This document shows positions 22,525-32,542 of a stretch of 64,000 nucleotides of DNA, one piece after another; the stretch's first letter is position 1, and every line of letters begins with the position of its first letter. This DNA comes from Chlorella sorokiniana (lineage: Eukaryota; Chlorophyta; Trebouxiophyceae; Chlorellales; Chlorellaceae). Made by a program: the position numbers and the translations under genes. The notes under the pieces were generated by a model. The model was not told where the DNA came from. It did not search any database and saw only the letters and a program-made list of their open reading frames with translations. The DNA lies in the NCBI GenBank assembly GCA_025917655.1, contig CP084611.1, positions 2,418,001 to 2,482,000 of the forward strand, in the 5' to 3' direction.

Positions 22525-23018
22525 GCAGCGCCCCGCCTCGCGGTGACCAGGGCGCAGTCTGCCCTGGCGCCTCTGGCGGCGGACCTCCCCTCCTCATCCT
22601 GCTGGTCAACAAATTAGTCGAGGACTTGTGCCTTTTGCTGGGGCTGATGCCCACAGGTGCCCGGTTTCCTTGTGTTGCTCACCCTGCCAGCTGCTGAAGC
22701 AGCTTGTAACCGCCTGCGTGTTGATTTCGCGTATTCCTTTCACAGCAGGACGCCCTTCCACCTGCTTGTAATAGCTCCTGTCGAAAGTTTTTCACAGGTT
22801 TCAGAGGCAACCGACCAAGGAGCAAGCGAGCTGCATGGCAACATGCAGAGGAAAGCTGGTGCAGAATAATGAACAGCCCGCTGTCACAAGCAAGTCTAAT
22901 TATGCAGTGGAATGACTGACGCTGGCCGCGGCGGCGCCCTGGCACGTCCCCACGGTGCCCCCGGCCTGCCGCACGGTGCCCCTCGGCGACTCGTCCCCGG
23001 CTGGCCTGCGCCCGCCCC
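22525..23018. other. Convergent 3' region, NDUFS7 / P-loop NTPase
   Basis: Tail-to-tail spacer of about 490 bp with lower GC, presumably both 3' UTRs. I see no gene here. Confidence 0.5.
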
Positions 23019-25879
23019 TCACACCGCCTGCTCCAGCGCCTTGGCCACCGCGATCTCCATGTCCTGCGCGCTGAGCTGGCTGTCGGGTGCGCCTCGATGC
23101 GCGCCAGCAGCTCTGTCATGAACAGCATCAGCTCGCGCGGGGTGGTCAGCTGCACAGGGGGCCGCACAGCGTGCCACCAGCTCAGCAGTGCCTCAAGCCA
23201 CGGCATCCATGCTTCCTGACAGCAGCCGCTGGCACAGGCCGCAGTGCTCGGTAGCACACTTTTGGGTGCGTGCCTGCCTGCCTGGAGGCCCCCAGCGCAC
23301 CTTGGAGATGTAGGACGAGAAGTCCTCCACCCGAATTGCCTTGAACAGGTCGGCAAAGCTGTACAGCTGCTTGTCGTCGGCGGGGACCTCGCCGCCGCTC
23401 GCACGCCGCAGCTGCTCCATCTGCGGGCAAAGGCAGGGCAGGGCATGCGCCCGTCAGCATGTGGCAAGCTGCCGGCCAGCCAGGTGGCGGCGCAGCGCCT
23501 TGAAGGCCAGCCGCTGCGGCGAGCAGGCAACCCGCCTGTGCCGCCATGAAGCGCCGCTCTGCGAGCTCCTCCAGCTGGTGCCTGCTCCATTGCAGGTCCC
23601 GCACAAAGTGGCGGTCGAAGCGTGCTTCCTGCCAAGGAGGGGCGTAAGGGAGGCAGGCAGCACACAAGCGTCAACCCTCGCTCTTCAGGACAGATGGATG
23701 CAGATCATGATGTCACTGTTGCACCCAGACACGACACTCTAGGGCTGGCTGGCGAGGGCTGTGTGCTGGCGCCGGCGCCCCACCTTGAGCGTCTTGTCTG
23801 TGTTGAGGTCCAGGGAGAGGCGGGAGTCTGGGAAGAACCAGTGCATGCGCCCAAAGTTGAGCATGTCGTTCTTGCACACCTCCCGCGCAAAGGCCTTGAG
23901 GGCGCCTGGGTACTGCACCGGGTCAAGCAGCACAACCTGGAGCGCAGGAGGGGGTGGGGTGGGGGTGCTAGGGCGGTCGGGCAGGTTCCTCGCTCCAAGG
24001 CGCCCAGTGGCCACAAACGCCACAACACACGCTAGGGCTTACGTGCCCAGGGGGCCCCCAGTCCAGCTGACCCCCTCCTGCCTCCCCCACCTCGTCGAAG
24101 CAGTCGCCAAAGACGGCCAGCGATTCGAAGCCCAGCAGGCGCACCAGGCTGGCCAGCAGGTCCAGCTTCTGGTGCGCGCTGACGCCGATGCACAGCTGTC
24201 GGATGGTGTCGGCGGAGTCGGCCGCGCTGAACAGGGCCGCCAGCATGGCGGCCAGCGTTTCGGGGGCTGCTGCTTCACCACACGCACCTGGCTCAAGGAA
24301 TAGGGGGCGGATGCGGGGGGGGGGGGGGGCAAACCAGCATGTGTGTGTCAGGCGGATGCACAGGGAGGCGGCGGCGGCTGGCCAGGTGGGTGCCAGCGCT
24401 GCAGCCCTCCCACCCCACCTGGTTGAGCAGGGCGGCGGCGCGCTCCAGGCCGCGTGTGCGCGCGTGGCGGCGGTACAGGTAGGCGCCGCCCAGCGCCGCG
24501 GTGCCCGCCAGCGTCAGCGCCAGGCGCGGGCGCTGGGTGAGGAACGGCACGTTGGCCTCCACCTCCGACCGCACAGCCTCCAGTGGCCCCGTCAGCACGC
24601 CCGCCAGCTCTGGGTTGTGAGAGGCGGCGGCAGAGCCTGGTGGGGCGGGTCCGGGCGCTGGGTTGCAATTGCGGCAGCGGAAAGGGGGTGGCAAAGGCAC
24701 GGGGACAGCGCGGCAGGAGAAGAGGCCGCGGCGGGGCGGTGGGCGGCAGCGGCACACCTCCGGCCAGCACCACGCCCACGCCCGCCGCCATGCTCAGCTG
24801 CAGCGCCGAGTAGCGCGGCGGCATGAGTTTGGAGCGCAGGAACTCCAGGCTGCGGGCGTCCGTTTTGGCATACAGGTGGGCTAGCAGCAGGAACTGTTTG
24901 GATGCACGCGGGTCTGCGGAGGGGGAGGCCAGGGTGCGACTGCTTGCGTGAGCGCTGCCGGGCCACGCGGAGGGTTAAAGGCCTGGGGCACATGCGCCTC
25001 GCCGCCCGCTGTGCGCGCTAGGTGCCCAGCATGCGCCAGCGGCATGCGCACGCAGGCCACTGCAGACAGCTCACGCTGCCCCCCTCTCCTGGCGCCCCAC
25101 CTGCTCGTATGCGCTCCAGCATGTCCACGCCCTCCACGCTGTGCGCATCGGTCACCTCGTCCACCAGGTGGCTGGCCGCGTAGCTCAGCATGCAGTCCAC
25201 CATGTCGGCGCTGGTCCAGGCCTCGGCAAAGGCGGCGTCCCAGTTGTCGTCGGTGGCGCCCACGCGCTCCTGGAACTGGCGCAGGCACGCGGTGAGGTGG
25301 CCGGGCGGGACAGGTCAATCACAAAATGGCCCCGCGTCTTGCCGCTCGCCCGCGCCGCATCGTTGTACGCCTGGTACGCGCGCTGCATCTGCGGGGGCCA
25401 AGCAGGGCGGGCAGCTGCGTTCGGATGGGGGTGACACACGGCCGGCCGGGCGGCAGGCCAGGCGCCACTGTTGTACCTCAAGAGCCACTGCTGGCTGGGT
25501 CGAAGGGCATCACATACCTGCATGCGTATGGTTGTCTTGCCACTGCCTCGCCGTCCAAAGAAGATGTAGGTTGTCTCTGTGGGGAAGCGGGCCAGCCAGC
25601 TTGAAAACGGCAGGCTGCAGCGGCTGCCCCGGCCTGCCCAACCCGCCAGCCAGCATACTATCTTGCCAAACTCTACCGGCGCCGCCTCCTACCACCAACC
25701 TTCAGCTCACCCGAGGGCTTGAACCCCTGCAGGTCGCTGTGCACGTAGAGCGACACGTCGTCCAGCTCCGTCTTCTCGGCGGTGCGGTCCACAAACGGGT
25801 TGCGCGACAGGTGGAACTGCTTCAGCAGGTCCGTCTGGCGCCCCTTGACCACGCTGCCATTGCCCCGCGGGCCATCCAT
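23019..25879 (-). CDS. Membrane-anchored P-loop NTPase with KAP-like architecture
   Basis: The ATG at 25879 gives 'MDGPRGNGSVVKGRQTDLL', then 'NPFVDRTAEKTELDDVSLYV'. The Walker A loop is 'YIFFGRRGSGKTTIRMQ', at the end of one exon; the next begins 'MQRAYQAYNDA'. 'GHFVIDLSRPGHL' and helical segments follow. Two hydrophobic segments come next ('YSALQLSMAAGVGVVLAGG' and 'PRLALTLAGTAALGGAYLY'). After them is a Walker B-like strand, 'ESLAVFGDCFDEVVLLD'. The C-terminal part is 'LNFGRMHWFFPDSRLSLDL', 'FDRHFVRDLQWSRHQLEELA', ending 'LSAQDMEIAVAKALEQAV'. Membrane spans inserted between Walker A and B are the hallmark of KAP NTPases (Kidins220, PifA); cyanobacterial P-loop ATPases of the Sll1717 kind are an alternative. 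About ten introns are present and a frame slip lies near 23086. The function is unknown. Confidence 0.7.
24315..24329 (+). repeat. 15-base G homopolymer in an intron
   Basis: An uninterrupted run of 15 G on the plus strand (C on the coding strand) lies within an intron of the P-loop NTPase gene. It is the longest homopolymer I noticed in the window and its length is probably unreliable. Confidence 0.9.
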
Positions 25880-26464
25880 TGTGGAAGCAGTGCTTGCGGC
25901 GGTGCCGCTCGTGCGAGCACGTGCCAACAGAAGGCGTCACCCGGCGCAGGCGGCGGCAAGAAGCGGCAGAGTTGGAAGTCGAGGAAGGGAAACCCTGTCG
26001 ACCGACGTGCTCGTTTTCTGGACTGTTGCGGATACGCCAGGGATCACCAGGGAGTCAAGGAATGTGCCAGCGAGCGGGCGAGGCCCTTAGAAGCCGATGT
26101 CGGGTTGGTAGCACCGCTAGCCTGTGCGGACCCGTGGCAAGATACAGTGACAATGCTGGCGGCTTGTGAATTGAATGAGAGGGAAGGGTTCGATGCGAAC
26201 TGCTGCCGTCGTGCTGGGACATTGTTGTACAGCTCAGCCGCTTCCCTAGTTCTCCTTGCTAAAGCTGCAGCAGTTGCCAGTGCATTTGAACTTGCCAAGC
26301 GTTTTCCTGACGCTCCCTTGAGACTGCTGCTGCCGCAGCGCACTCAACCAAAAGTGTGCAGCGTTCGGCACTCATCTTTACGTCGCCAACCCACGTGTCC
26401 AGGAGGCCATAAGCATCTGCAACTGCCTCGCGCTGCGGAGGTGGCGGCTGTGAGGGACGGGGCC
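25880..26464. promoter_or_regulatory. Divergent promoter region, P-loop NTPase / RING ligase
   Basis: About 585 bp between head-to-head starts. Open frames across it lack family resemblance. No core promoter motif can be named with confidence. Confidence 0.4.
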
Positions 26465-27447
26465 ATGAGCAGGGCGGCGGCAGTGCAGCTTCGGGAGCCT
26501 GGGCCCGCTGCCGTTCAGGATGCAGCAGGGGATGTTATCGACCTCTTAGACAGTGACAATGATGACTATTCCCGGCAGGCAAGCAGGCAAACAGCAACGC
26601 GTCCAGTACCGGGCAGGCGCCACGTTGCAATGCTGGTTTCCCGCTTCAGGTTCTCAGATTGTGCTTCAAGAACCGCATGGGTCAATCCATGACTTGTTTC
26701 CAGTGTCATACGCACCTGCTTTGCAGCGAGTAGCAAGTGGACAGGGAGCAGGGCCATCACGTCGCTATGCACCCGCGCCCGGCCGACGAGTGGCACAGCA
26801 GCAGCGCCCAGTGGGAGCAGGGGTCGGCGGCGAGGTGGTGGACCTAACCGGCGCGGACACAGATGTGCAAATTGTGCGCAGCACAGTTCGTGCCCCTACT
26901 CGCGGCGTGAAGCGCCCACGGCCACGCCCACCGCCAGCTGTGCCGCCGGGTGCCGCGCAGCTGTCGCCTGTGAAGCAGCGGTTGCTGGAGCAGCTGCGAA
27001 ACCCGCCGCCGCCACCGCCGCCAGAACCTGAGCCAGAGGGGCCCAAGTGCGGCATCTGCATGGAGGTGCGTGAGGGTTTGGGAAGCTGGCGCAAGTTCAG
27101 GCACACACCGCCAGTGAAGCAGCCCGTGGCTGTCGAGCTGTGCGGAGCCCACGGCGGCTTTCCTGCTCAGTCTGCTCGCGCATCACCTCCCCCCCGCAGC
27201 CAATGGGTGGACAGGGCCAGCAAATGGCCAGCAGCAACTGCGGGCATGTCTACTGCTACGACTGCCTGGTGGCGGCATCACGAACACAGGTGGGCTGTGC
27301 AAGCCAGGGCCAACGCCGTGTGCCCTTGTTCCTGCAGGCCCTAGTGCTGACACCACTCATGCCCCTTAATGCCCACTGCAGAAGAAGTGCCCAACCTGCA
27401 GAAAGCCGATGCAGCAGCGCCAAATCAAAAAGCTGTTCATCGGGTGA
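26465..27447 (+). CDS. RNF4/Slx8-like SUMO-targeted RING ubiquitin ligase candidate
   Basis: Exon 1 (26465-26578) encodes 'DVIDLLDSDNDD', a SUMO-interacting motif with a flanking acidic patch. Exon 2 (26658-27065) encodes a second one, 'EVVDLTGADTDVQIV', a basic Arg/Pro region, and the first RING pair 'CGIC'. Exon 3 (27200-27289) supplies 'NCGHVYCYDCL' and exon 4 (27382-27447) 'KKCPTCRKPMQQRQIKKLFIG'. This order (tandem SIMs, basic linker, C-terminal C3HC4 RING with almost nothing after it) is that of RNF4 and Slx8, which ubiquitylate poly-SUMO chains in the nucleus. Total about 225 residues, close to RNF4. Intron 1 is GC-AG (CAG|gcaagc ... tctcag); the other two are GT-AG. The RING ligase call is firm; SUMO targeting is inferred from the two SIMs. 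Confidence 0.85.
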
Positions 27448-27770
27448 CGTGCGCCCCGCGGCCCATGCCGTCATGCATGTCCCCCTGACTGATTCCTCCT
27501 TGACAAGTGCCCCTCCAGCACAATGCACCAAACCCAGCAATGTAAGCCAGTCATTGAATCCTGGTTGCTCCTGCATCAGCTCTCCCAATCCTCAGGTGTG
27601 CTGTGCATGGCAGCCACCCACAGCCCAGCCTTTCCTTTCGTCCCCACTGCGGCCACAGCAGCTGATTCATGCACGCAACAGGTGCTCGCGCGTGCGTATC
27701 TAACAGGGCGTATTACAGCATCCCCAGTTGTATGCTGTTTGTAGTGCACGTGTAATCAGTGCTGCATGGC
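27448..27770. other. Convergent 3' region, RING ligase / RPL39
   Basis: Tail-to-tail spacer of about 320 bp. I see no gene here, only probable 3' UTRs. Confidence 0.5.
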
Positions 27771-28766
27771 TTAAATGCCCAGCTTGGTGCGGCGCCAGTG
27801 GCGACGCTTGGCGTTGTACCTGCACACGGAGGGGCGCAGCGGGGTCGTGAGCACTCTTGATTCTCAGTGCCAGGTGGGAGCAGTGGCTTCATCCTTGAGA
27901 TTCTATGCTGACACTGTCCATGCATGGCCTCTTGGCAGTTGCATGCTGCCAGTTCAGTTTGATGCCGCTGCTGCCACTGGATTGCCACTGTCCCCCTCAC
28001 TGCCTCCTATATCCGCTGCCCCTGCCAATTCACTCACCGAATGGTGTTGCCGGTCTTGAACCGCGTCCAGGCCGGAACAGGCCGGTTCTGACGGGCCTTC
28101 TTGGCCAGCTTTTTCTGCAAGAGGGGGCCAAAACAGCAACATTGCTGAAACTGTTGCAGTACATCACAACCACCAGTCACACAAGGTTCGATGTCGCCAG
28201 CAGCGCCCTTGGGTGCCTTGCCCACCTTGATGGCAAACCGCTTCTGGGACGGCTGCAAACAAGGGACGAGGGGCGCACATCTTTCGTCAGTGGAGGCCAG
28301 CAGCAGTTGCCCTGAAGCGCCCAAGGCCGCCTAGCATCTTGCACACCCTTGCCCCTGCGCTTCCTGCCCTGCTGCTGCTCCTCCACCAGCTGCTCTGCTG
28401 CCTCCCTGTCCCAAAGTGTTATAGCCTGCCATTCAAAGGCTAAGCTTCCTGCCCAGCTTGGAGACGCTGTCGCTACCGCTGCCGCCGTAGCGGTCAGAGC
28501 CAGGGTGCAGAAGGCAGCCGCAAGGCCGCGCGGGCCGGCTTCTGTTGCTTTCGCATGTCCAACCAGGCTGCTCAAGCAGCACGCTGTTACTGCGGGCTGC
28601 AGAACGTCTTGCATCCGGCGCCAGCCAAGCGGGCCGACGTTCGCTGGCTAATCACTAATAAAGACGCTGCTATTGTTGCTGACGGTGGCTCGCGGCCCTG
28701 CAGCCGGCCCGCCCTCAGCACCCATGCGGCGCATCGCAAGGCGCCAGTGTGTTGCCCGCTCACCAT
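27771..28766 (-). CDS. RPL39: 60S ribosomal protein eL39
   Basis: Joining four coding exons gives exactly 51 residues, the universal size of eL39. Exon 1 contributes only the ATG (28764-28766, followed directly by gtgagc). Exon 2 (28226-28252) gives 'PSQKRFAIK', exon 3 (28038-28114) '[19 protein letters not shown]', and exon 4 (27771-27819) '[15 protein letters not shown]'. The codon split between exons 3 and 4 is CG|G. eL39 lines the peptide exit tunnel of the cytosolic ribosome. The first intron is long (about 510 nt) for such a small gene and might host a small RNA, though I could not recognise one. It is missed by simple reading-frame searches because no exon exceeds 80 nt. Confidence 0.97.
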
Positions 28767-28971
28767 TTTGACGCTCCACCGGACCCGTCCTGACAGAGGG
28801 CTGCGCAGCCGCGACCAGCGCTGTTGAGGGCCAGCAGGGACCTTCCACCTGGGTCAGGAAGGCGCGCGCTCCACTCCTTGCAAAGCCGCCAACGCTCCAT
28901 TTAAATTGCGAGTGGACCACAGAAAAAGCTGAAACAAACTACTGTGTCACAGTCGAGCACCATACCTTTGG
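28767..28971. promoter_or_regulatory. Compact bidirectional promoter, RPL39 / Rossmann-CIA30 gene
   Basis: Only about 205 bp separate the RPL39 start codon from the ATG of the divergent chloroplast gene, so both 5' UTRs and promoters must share this space. It contains an AT-rich stretch around 28896-28910 (ccatttaaattgcg). Confidence 0.55.
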
Positions 28972-31900
28972 ATGCTCGCCCTTGGATCGTTTATGGACGG
29001 CTCTCTTGGTGGGAGCTTTTGGCTTGTGAACTCCCTACTCTCGACATCTGAAATTCAGGACAAAGTCTGCTTGGGGGCGGCGTCGACACTGACTTGCTGC
29101 CGCTCGCGTCTGCCGCCAGCTGCAGGCCGGCGGGGACTGCTGTCTGGCTGCAACAGCCGCCGTGTTCAGCGCTCCTACAGCAACAGGCAGCAGGTGGTGG
29201 TTCGTGCAGGTGGGATATCCCCATGACCCTGCTGCGCCGCAACGCAGTTCTGTGCTGAAAGCTTTGCTTAGCGAGCGCCTCCAGCTCCATTCTCCCATCA
29301 CTGCGCAGGCAGCGAGGAGCGTCGGCCGTGGGAGTTTGGGCGCTTCCTCTCCACCCTGGCCTACTTCAACCCGCCGGACGCTGTGCTGCGCTCCGTGTTC
29401 AGCCGCATGACTGGCCAGGGTGGTGCGGCGGCGGCCGCCGGAGAGCAGGGCGCGGTGCTGACCCTGCTGCCGCCCCACCAGACGCCGCGCAGCAGCCGGT
29501 GGTGATGGTGACGGGGGCCACGGGCGGAGTGGGCCGCCGCGTGGTGGCGCGCCTGCTGCAGCGCGGGGCGCGGGTGCGGGCGCTGGTGCGTGACGTGGGC
29601 AAGGCGCGGGGCATGCTGGCGGGGCTGCCTGCCGGCGGCGGCGCCTCCCTGGAGCTGGTGGCCGCCGACATCACGCAGCGCGCCACGCTGCTGCCCCACA
29701 TGTTTGCGGGGTGCGCCAGCTGGTGTGCTGCACCGCCGTCAAGGTGGCGCCCAAGGAGGGCGACACGCAGGACCGCAGCAAGTACTACCAGGTGGGGGAA
29801 GGGGGGCAGGCGGCTGTTCAACAAGGGGGTGCGCGCGTGGAACGACGTGGGCAGCCCAGCAAGCTGGTGTCTACGCTGGCAGGGAGCAGGTTCACACCCA
29901 CGGCGCGCCCGTGCCCCCAGGGCATCAAGTTTTTTGACCCAGAGGTGGTGGGCGACACCCCGGAGGCGGTGGAGCTGGGGGCATGCGCAACGTGCTGGAG
30001 GCGGCGCGGGAGGGGCTGGGCCTGGCTGGCGGCAGGGTGCTGTGGGCGCCCGACGGCAGCGGCGCGCTGCCTGGGTGGGGCAGGTGGGTCCCTGCACGCC
30101 CCCACTGGCTGCTGCCATGCCTGCCTGCAGCCGTGGGCCGCTGAACAATTCGGCTGCCTTGCGGCTGGCCTTCAACAGTTGCGCACTGCTGCCCCCCTGC
30201 TGCAGCCTGGATGACGTGGTGATGGGTGGCGCCAGCTCATCCGGCTTCTTTGTGCAGCAGGGTGAGCGACAGGCGGGTCTGCTGCAGTCGCTCCCACGCC
30301 TCGCCACCTCCATGCGCTGCTCCATGCGCCGCGCCATGCCGCATGCTCGCAAGCCGACCTCTGCCCTGCTTGCTGCCTTGCCTGCTGCAGGTGCGGGCGA
30401 GGCAGGGGGACCCGCGGGCGTGTTTTCTGGCACCACCACAACCGCCAACAACGGCGGCTTTGCCTCGGTGCGCACCCGCAACGCGGAGCCGCCGCTGGAC
30501 CTTGGGGGTGAGGCGCGGCCTGCTTGGCCGCTGCCGTGCCATGCGTTCTGGGCCGCTGCCGTGCCATGCGTTCTGGGCTGCCGCCGTGCCATGCGTTCTG
30601 GGCTGCCGCCTGCCCTGGCCCCACTGTCCTGCCACGCTGTGCTGACTGCCAATCCCCCTGGCCTCCCCCCTTGTCCTGGTCACCCAGCTTACGAGGGCCT
30701 TGAGCTGCGGCTGAAGGGCGACGGCCAGCGTTACAAGCTCATCCTGCGCTGCTCGCCCGGCTGGGACACCGTGGGCTACACCGCCTCCTTCCCCACCCAG
30801 CCCGGCTGGCAGACGGTGCGGCTGCCCTTCAGGGACCTGGCGCCCGTGTTCAGAGCGCGCACCCAGCGAGGCATGGCCCCCTTCAACCCCGCCTCCGTCT
30901 ACTCCGTGCAGCTCATGCTCAGGTGGGGGGACGGGGGGCATGTGTGTGTGTGTGTGGGGTGGGGGGGGACAGGGGCTGGGAGGGGAGACAAGCCCCCTCC
31001 CCAGGGGCATGTCGGGCCCCTACGCCGGGGTAAGTGGGGCGGGTGGGCACTGTTTGGCATTGAACTTGAGCACGGCGTGGGGCGTCCCAGGCTCCTCCTC
31101 GCCCATCCCCCTGTCCTGTGTGCAGCAAGTTTGAGTCGGACGGCGCCCTGAACCCCACATTCCGCGAGGGCGCCTTTGAGCTTCCCGTGGAGCGCATCTC
31201 TGGTGCGGGCGCAGCGTCCTGCCGCTGGCGCACCTCCCGACGCCGACGCGTCAGCCCATCGCCGAGTTCCTGCTCCTGCGTCCGTTTGACGTGTGCCCCT
31301 CCCATGCCCCGCCCGACAGCCTATCTGGCGGAGCCAGTGGTGCCGCGCTTTGTGCTGGTGAGCAGCGCGGGCGTGACGCGACCCAACCGCCCAGGCATCA
31401 ACGTGGAGGAGGAGCCGCCGGCGGTGCGCATGAACGACATGCTGGGGGCATACTCACCTACAAGGTGCGCGCTGGGGGCCGGGCGGTCAGCACCCCTGGC
31501 TGCACCCCTGGCGCCGCTGACACTACTGTCATGTGTTGTGCACCCTTGCGTCCTGCTTGATGCACCTGCCTTGCTGGCCTGGCCACGCTCCCGGTGCATG
31601 CAGCTGGCGGCGGAAGATGCACTGCGCGCCAGCGGTATACCTTTGCGGTGGTGCGCCCCGTTGCGTTGACGGAGGAGCCTGAGGGCATGCCGCTGCGCTT
31701 GGAGCAGGGGGACACGCTGCGGGGCAAGGTGTCGCGCGAGGTAGGCTCCTGGCGGGCGTTGGGGCATCCGCTAGCAAGGAGGGGAAGAGCTCACGTTGAA
31801 GGGGCCGGCAACCGGTGCATTGTGGGGGTGGGTGTAGGTGAAGCCGATTGCCACCTCCTTTCGCCGCAGGATGTTTCCGAGCTGTGCATCCAGTTGCTCA

Positions 31901-32223
31901 GCCAGCCCGCGGCTGCCAACTGCACGTTTGAGGTCGGCTCCAGCGTGCCCTTCTCCCAGCCTTGGACTGGTGAGCCTGCAGCCATGCATTCACTCCATAT
32001 GTTGCTGTGTGTTGTGTTTGCTGCTCCCAGCACTCTAACCTTGCGCTGCCCATTGTCTCCTACAGTTGACACAGCCAACCCGCCGGCTCCCCGCGACTGG
32101 ACTGCACTGGTGGAAGGGGCTGCCCTGAAGCAGGGGGTGACAGGGAAGACGGTGGGCGGCGTTTACACAGGGCGGGAGCCGGAGCCAGACGTGTCGGTGA
32201 AGCAAGGGGCGGTCAACGCGTGA
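28972..32223 (+). CDS. Chloroplast NAD(P)-binding Rossmann protein with CIA30 domain
   Basis: Exon 1 (28972-29209) encodes a Ser/Arg-rich transit-like peptide ending 'QQVVVRA'; exon 2 starts at 29309 with 'SEERRPWEFGRFLSTLAYF'. The Rossmann start is 'VVMVTGATGGVGRRVVARLL', then 'LVAADITQRATLLPHMF'. A CIA30-type beta-sandwich follows: 'LDDVVMGGASSSGFF', 'ANNGGFASVRTRN', 'YEGLELRLKGDGQRYKLILR', 'GWQTVRLPFRDLAPVFRART', 'SVYSVQLMLSKFE'. The Rossmann fold then resumes with 'PRFVLVSSAGVTRPNRPG' and 'RASGIPFAVVRPVALTEEP'. This split arrangement, a CIA30 domain inserted in an atypical short-chain dehydrogenase, is that of plant HCF173/At4g18810-type proteins and cyanobacterial relatives; HCF173 promotes psbA translation. 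Closest in wording to the At4g18810 group. Frame slips occur near 29495, 29710 and 29985. Confidence 0.85.
30526..30600 (+). repeat. Three 25-bp tandem repeats in an intron
   Basis: Three near-identical copies of ggccgctgccgtgccatgcg plus ttctg stand in tandem within the intron between the exons ending 'EPPLDLG' and starting 'AYEGLEL'. The third copy differs by two bases. Confidence 0.9.
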
Positions 32224-32542
32224 ATTTATGCCCAAACATGCTTGTCTGAAAGAGAAGACCCGCAACCATCAAACAACATGATCCCATGTCCACAACGATT
32301 TTGTTCGCCATTCCTCAGTTGTACTCTTATAGTTGTATGATTTACAGGCGAACTTGAGTGCTGGCTGCCATACTATTTCCTTTGCTGTCGTTTCAAGAGA
32401 GTAAGAGTTTGTCATGGAGCAGTAGTTGATGATGTCAAAACATGGTCCCTAGTGTAAGCGTAAGATGGACTTTTGCTGCAGTCAAGCCTGATGTAGGTTG
32501 GCACACAGGCATACTCCGATCAACTGCTCATCAACCGTGCAA
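32224..32542. other. Convergent 3' region, Rossmann-CIA30 / CENH3
   Basis: AT-rich tail-to-tail spacer of about 320 bp. I see no gene. Confidence 0.5.

Noticed and set aside
24293-24340. G15 run as a G-quadruplex or promoter element
   Set aside because: It is within an intron and at the branch/acceptor pyrimidine side on the coding strand; most simply it is a polypyrimidine tract.
26553-26660. Plus-strand ATG run (MTMMTIPG) as the start of the RING protein
   Set aside because: It is the wrong frame of exon 1 plus intron 1; the frame with the first SUMO-interacting motif joins better through the GC-AG intron.
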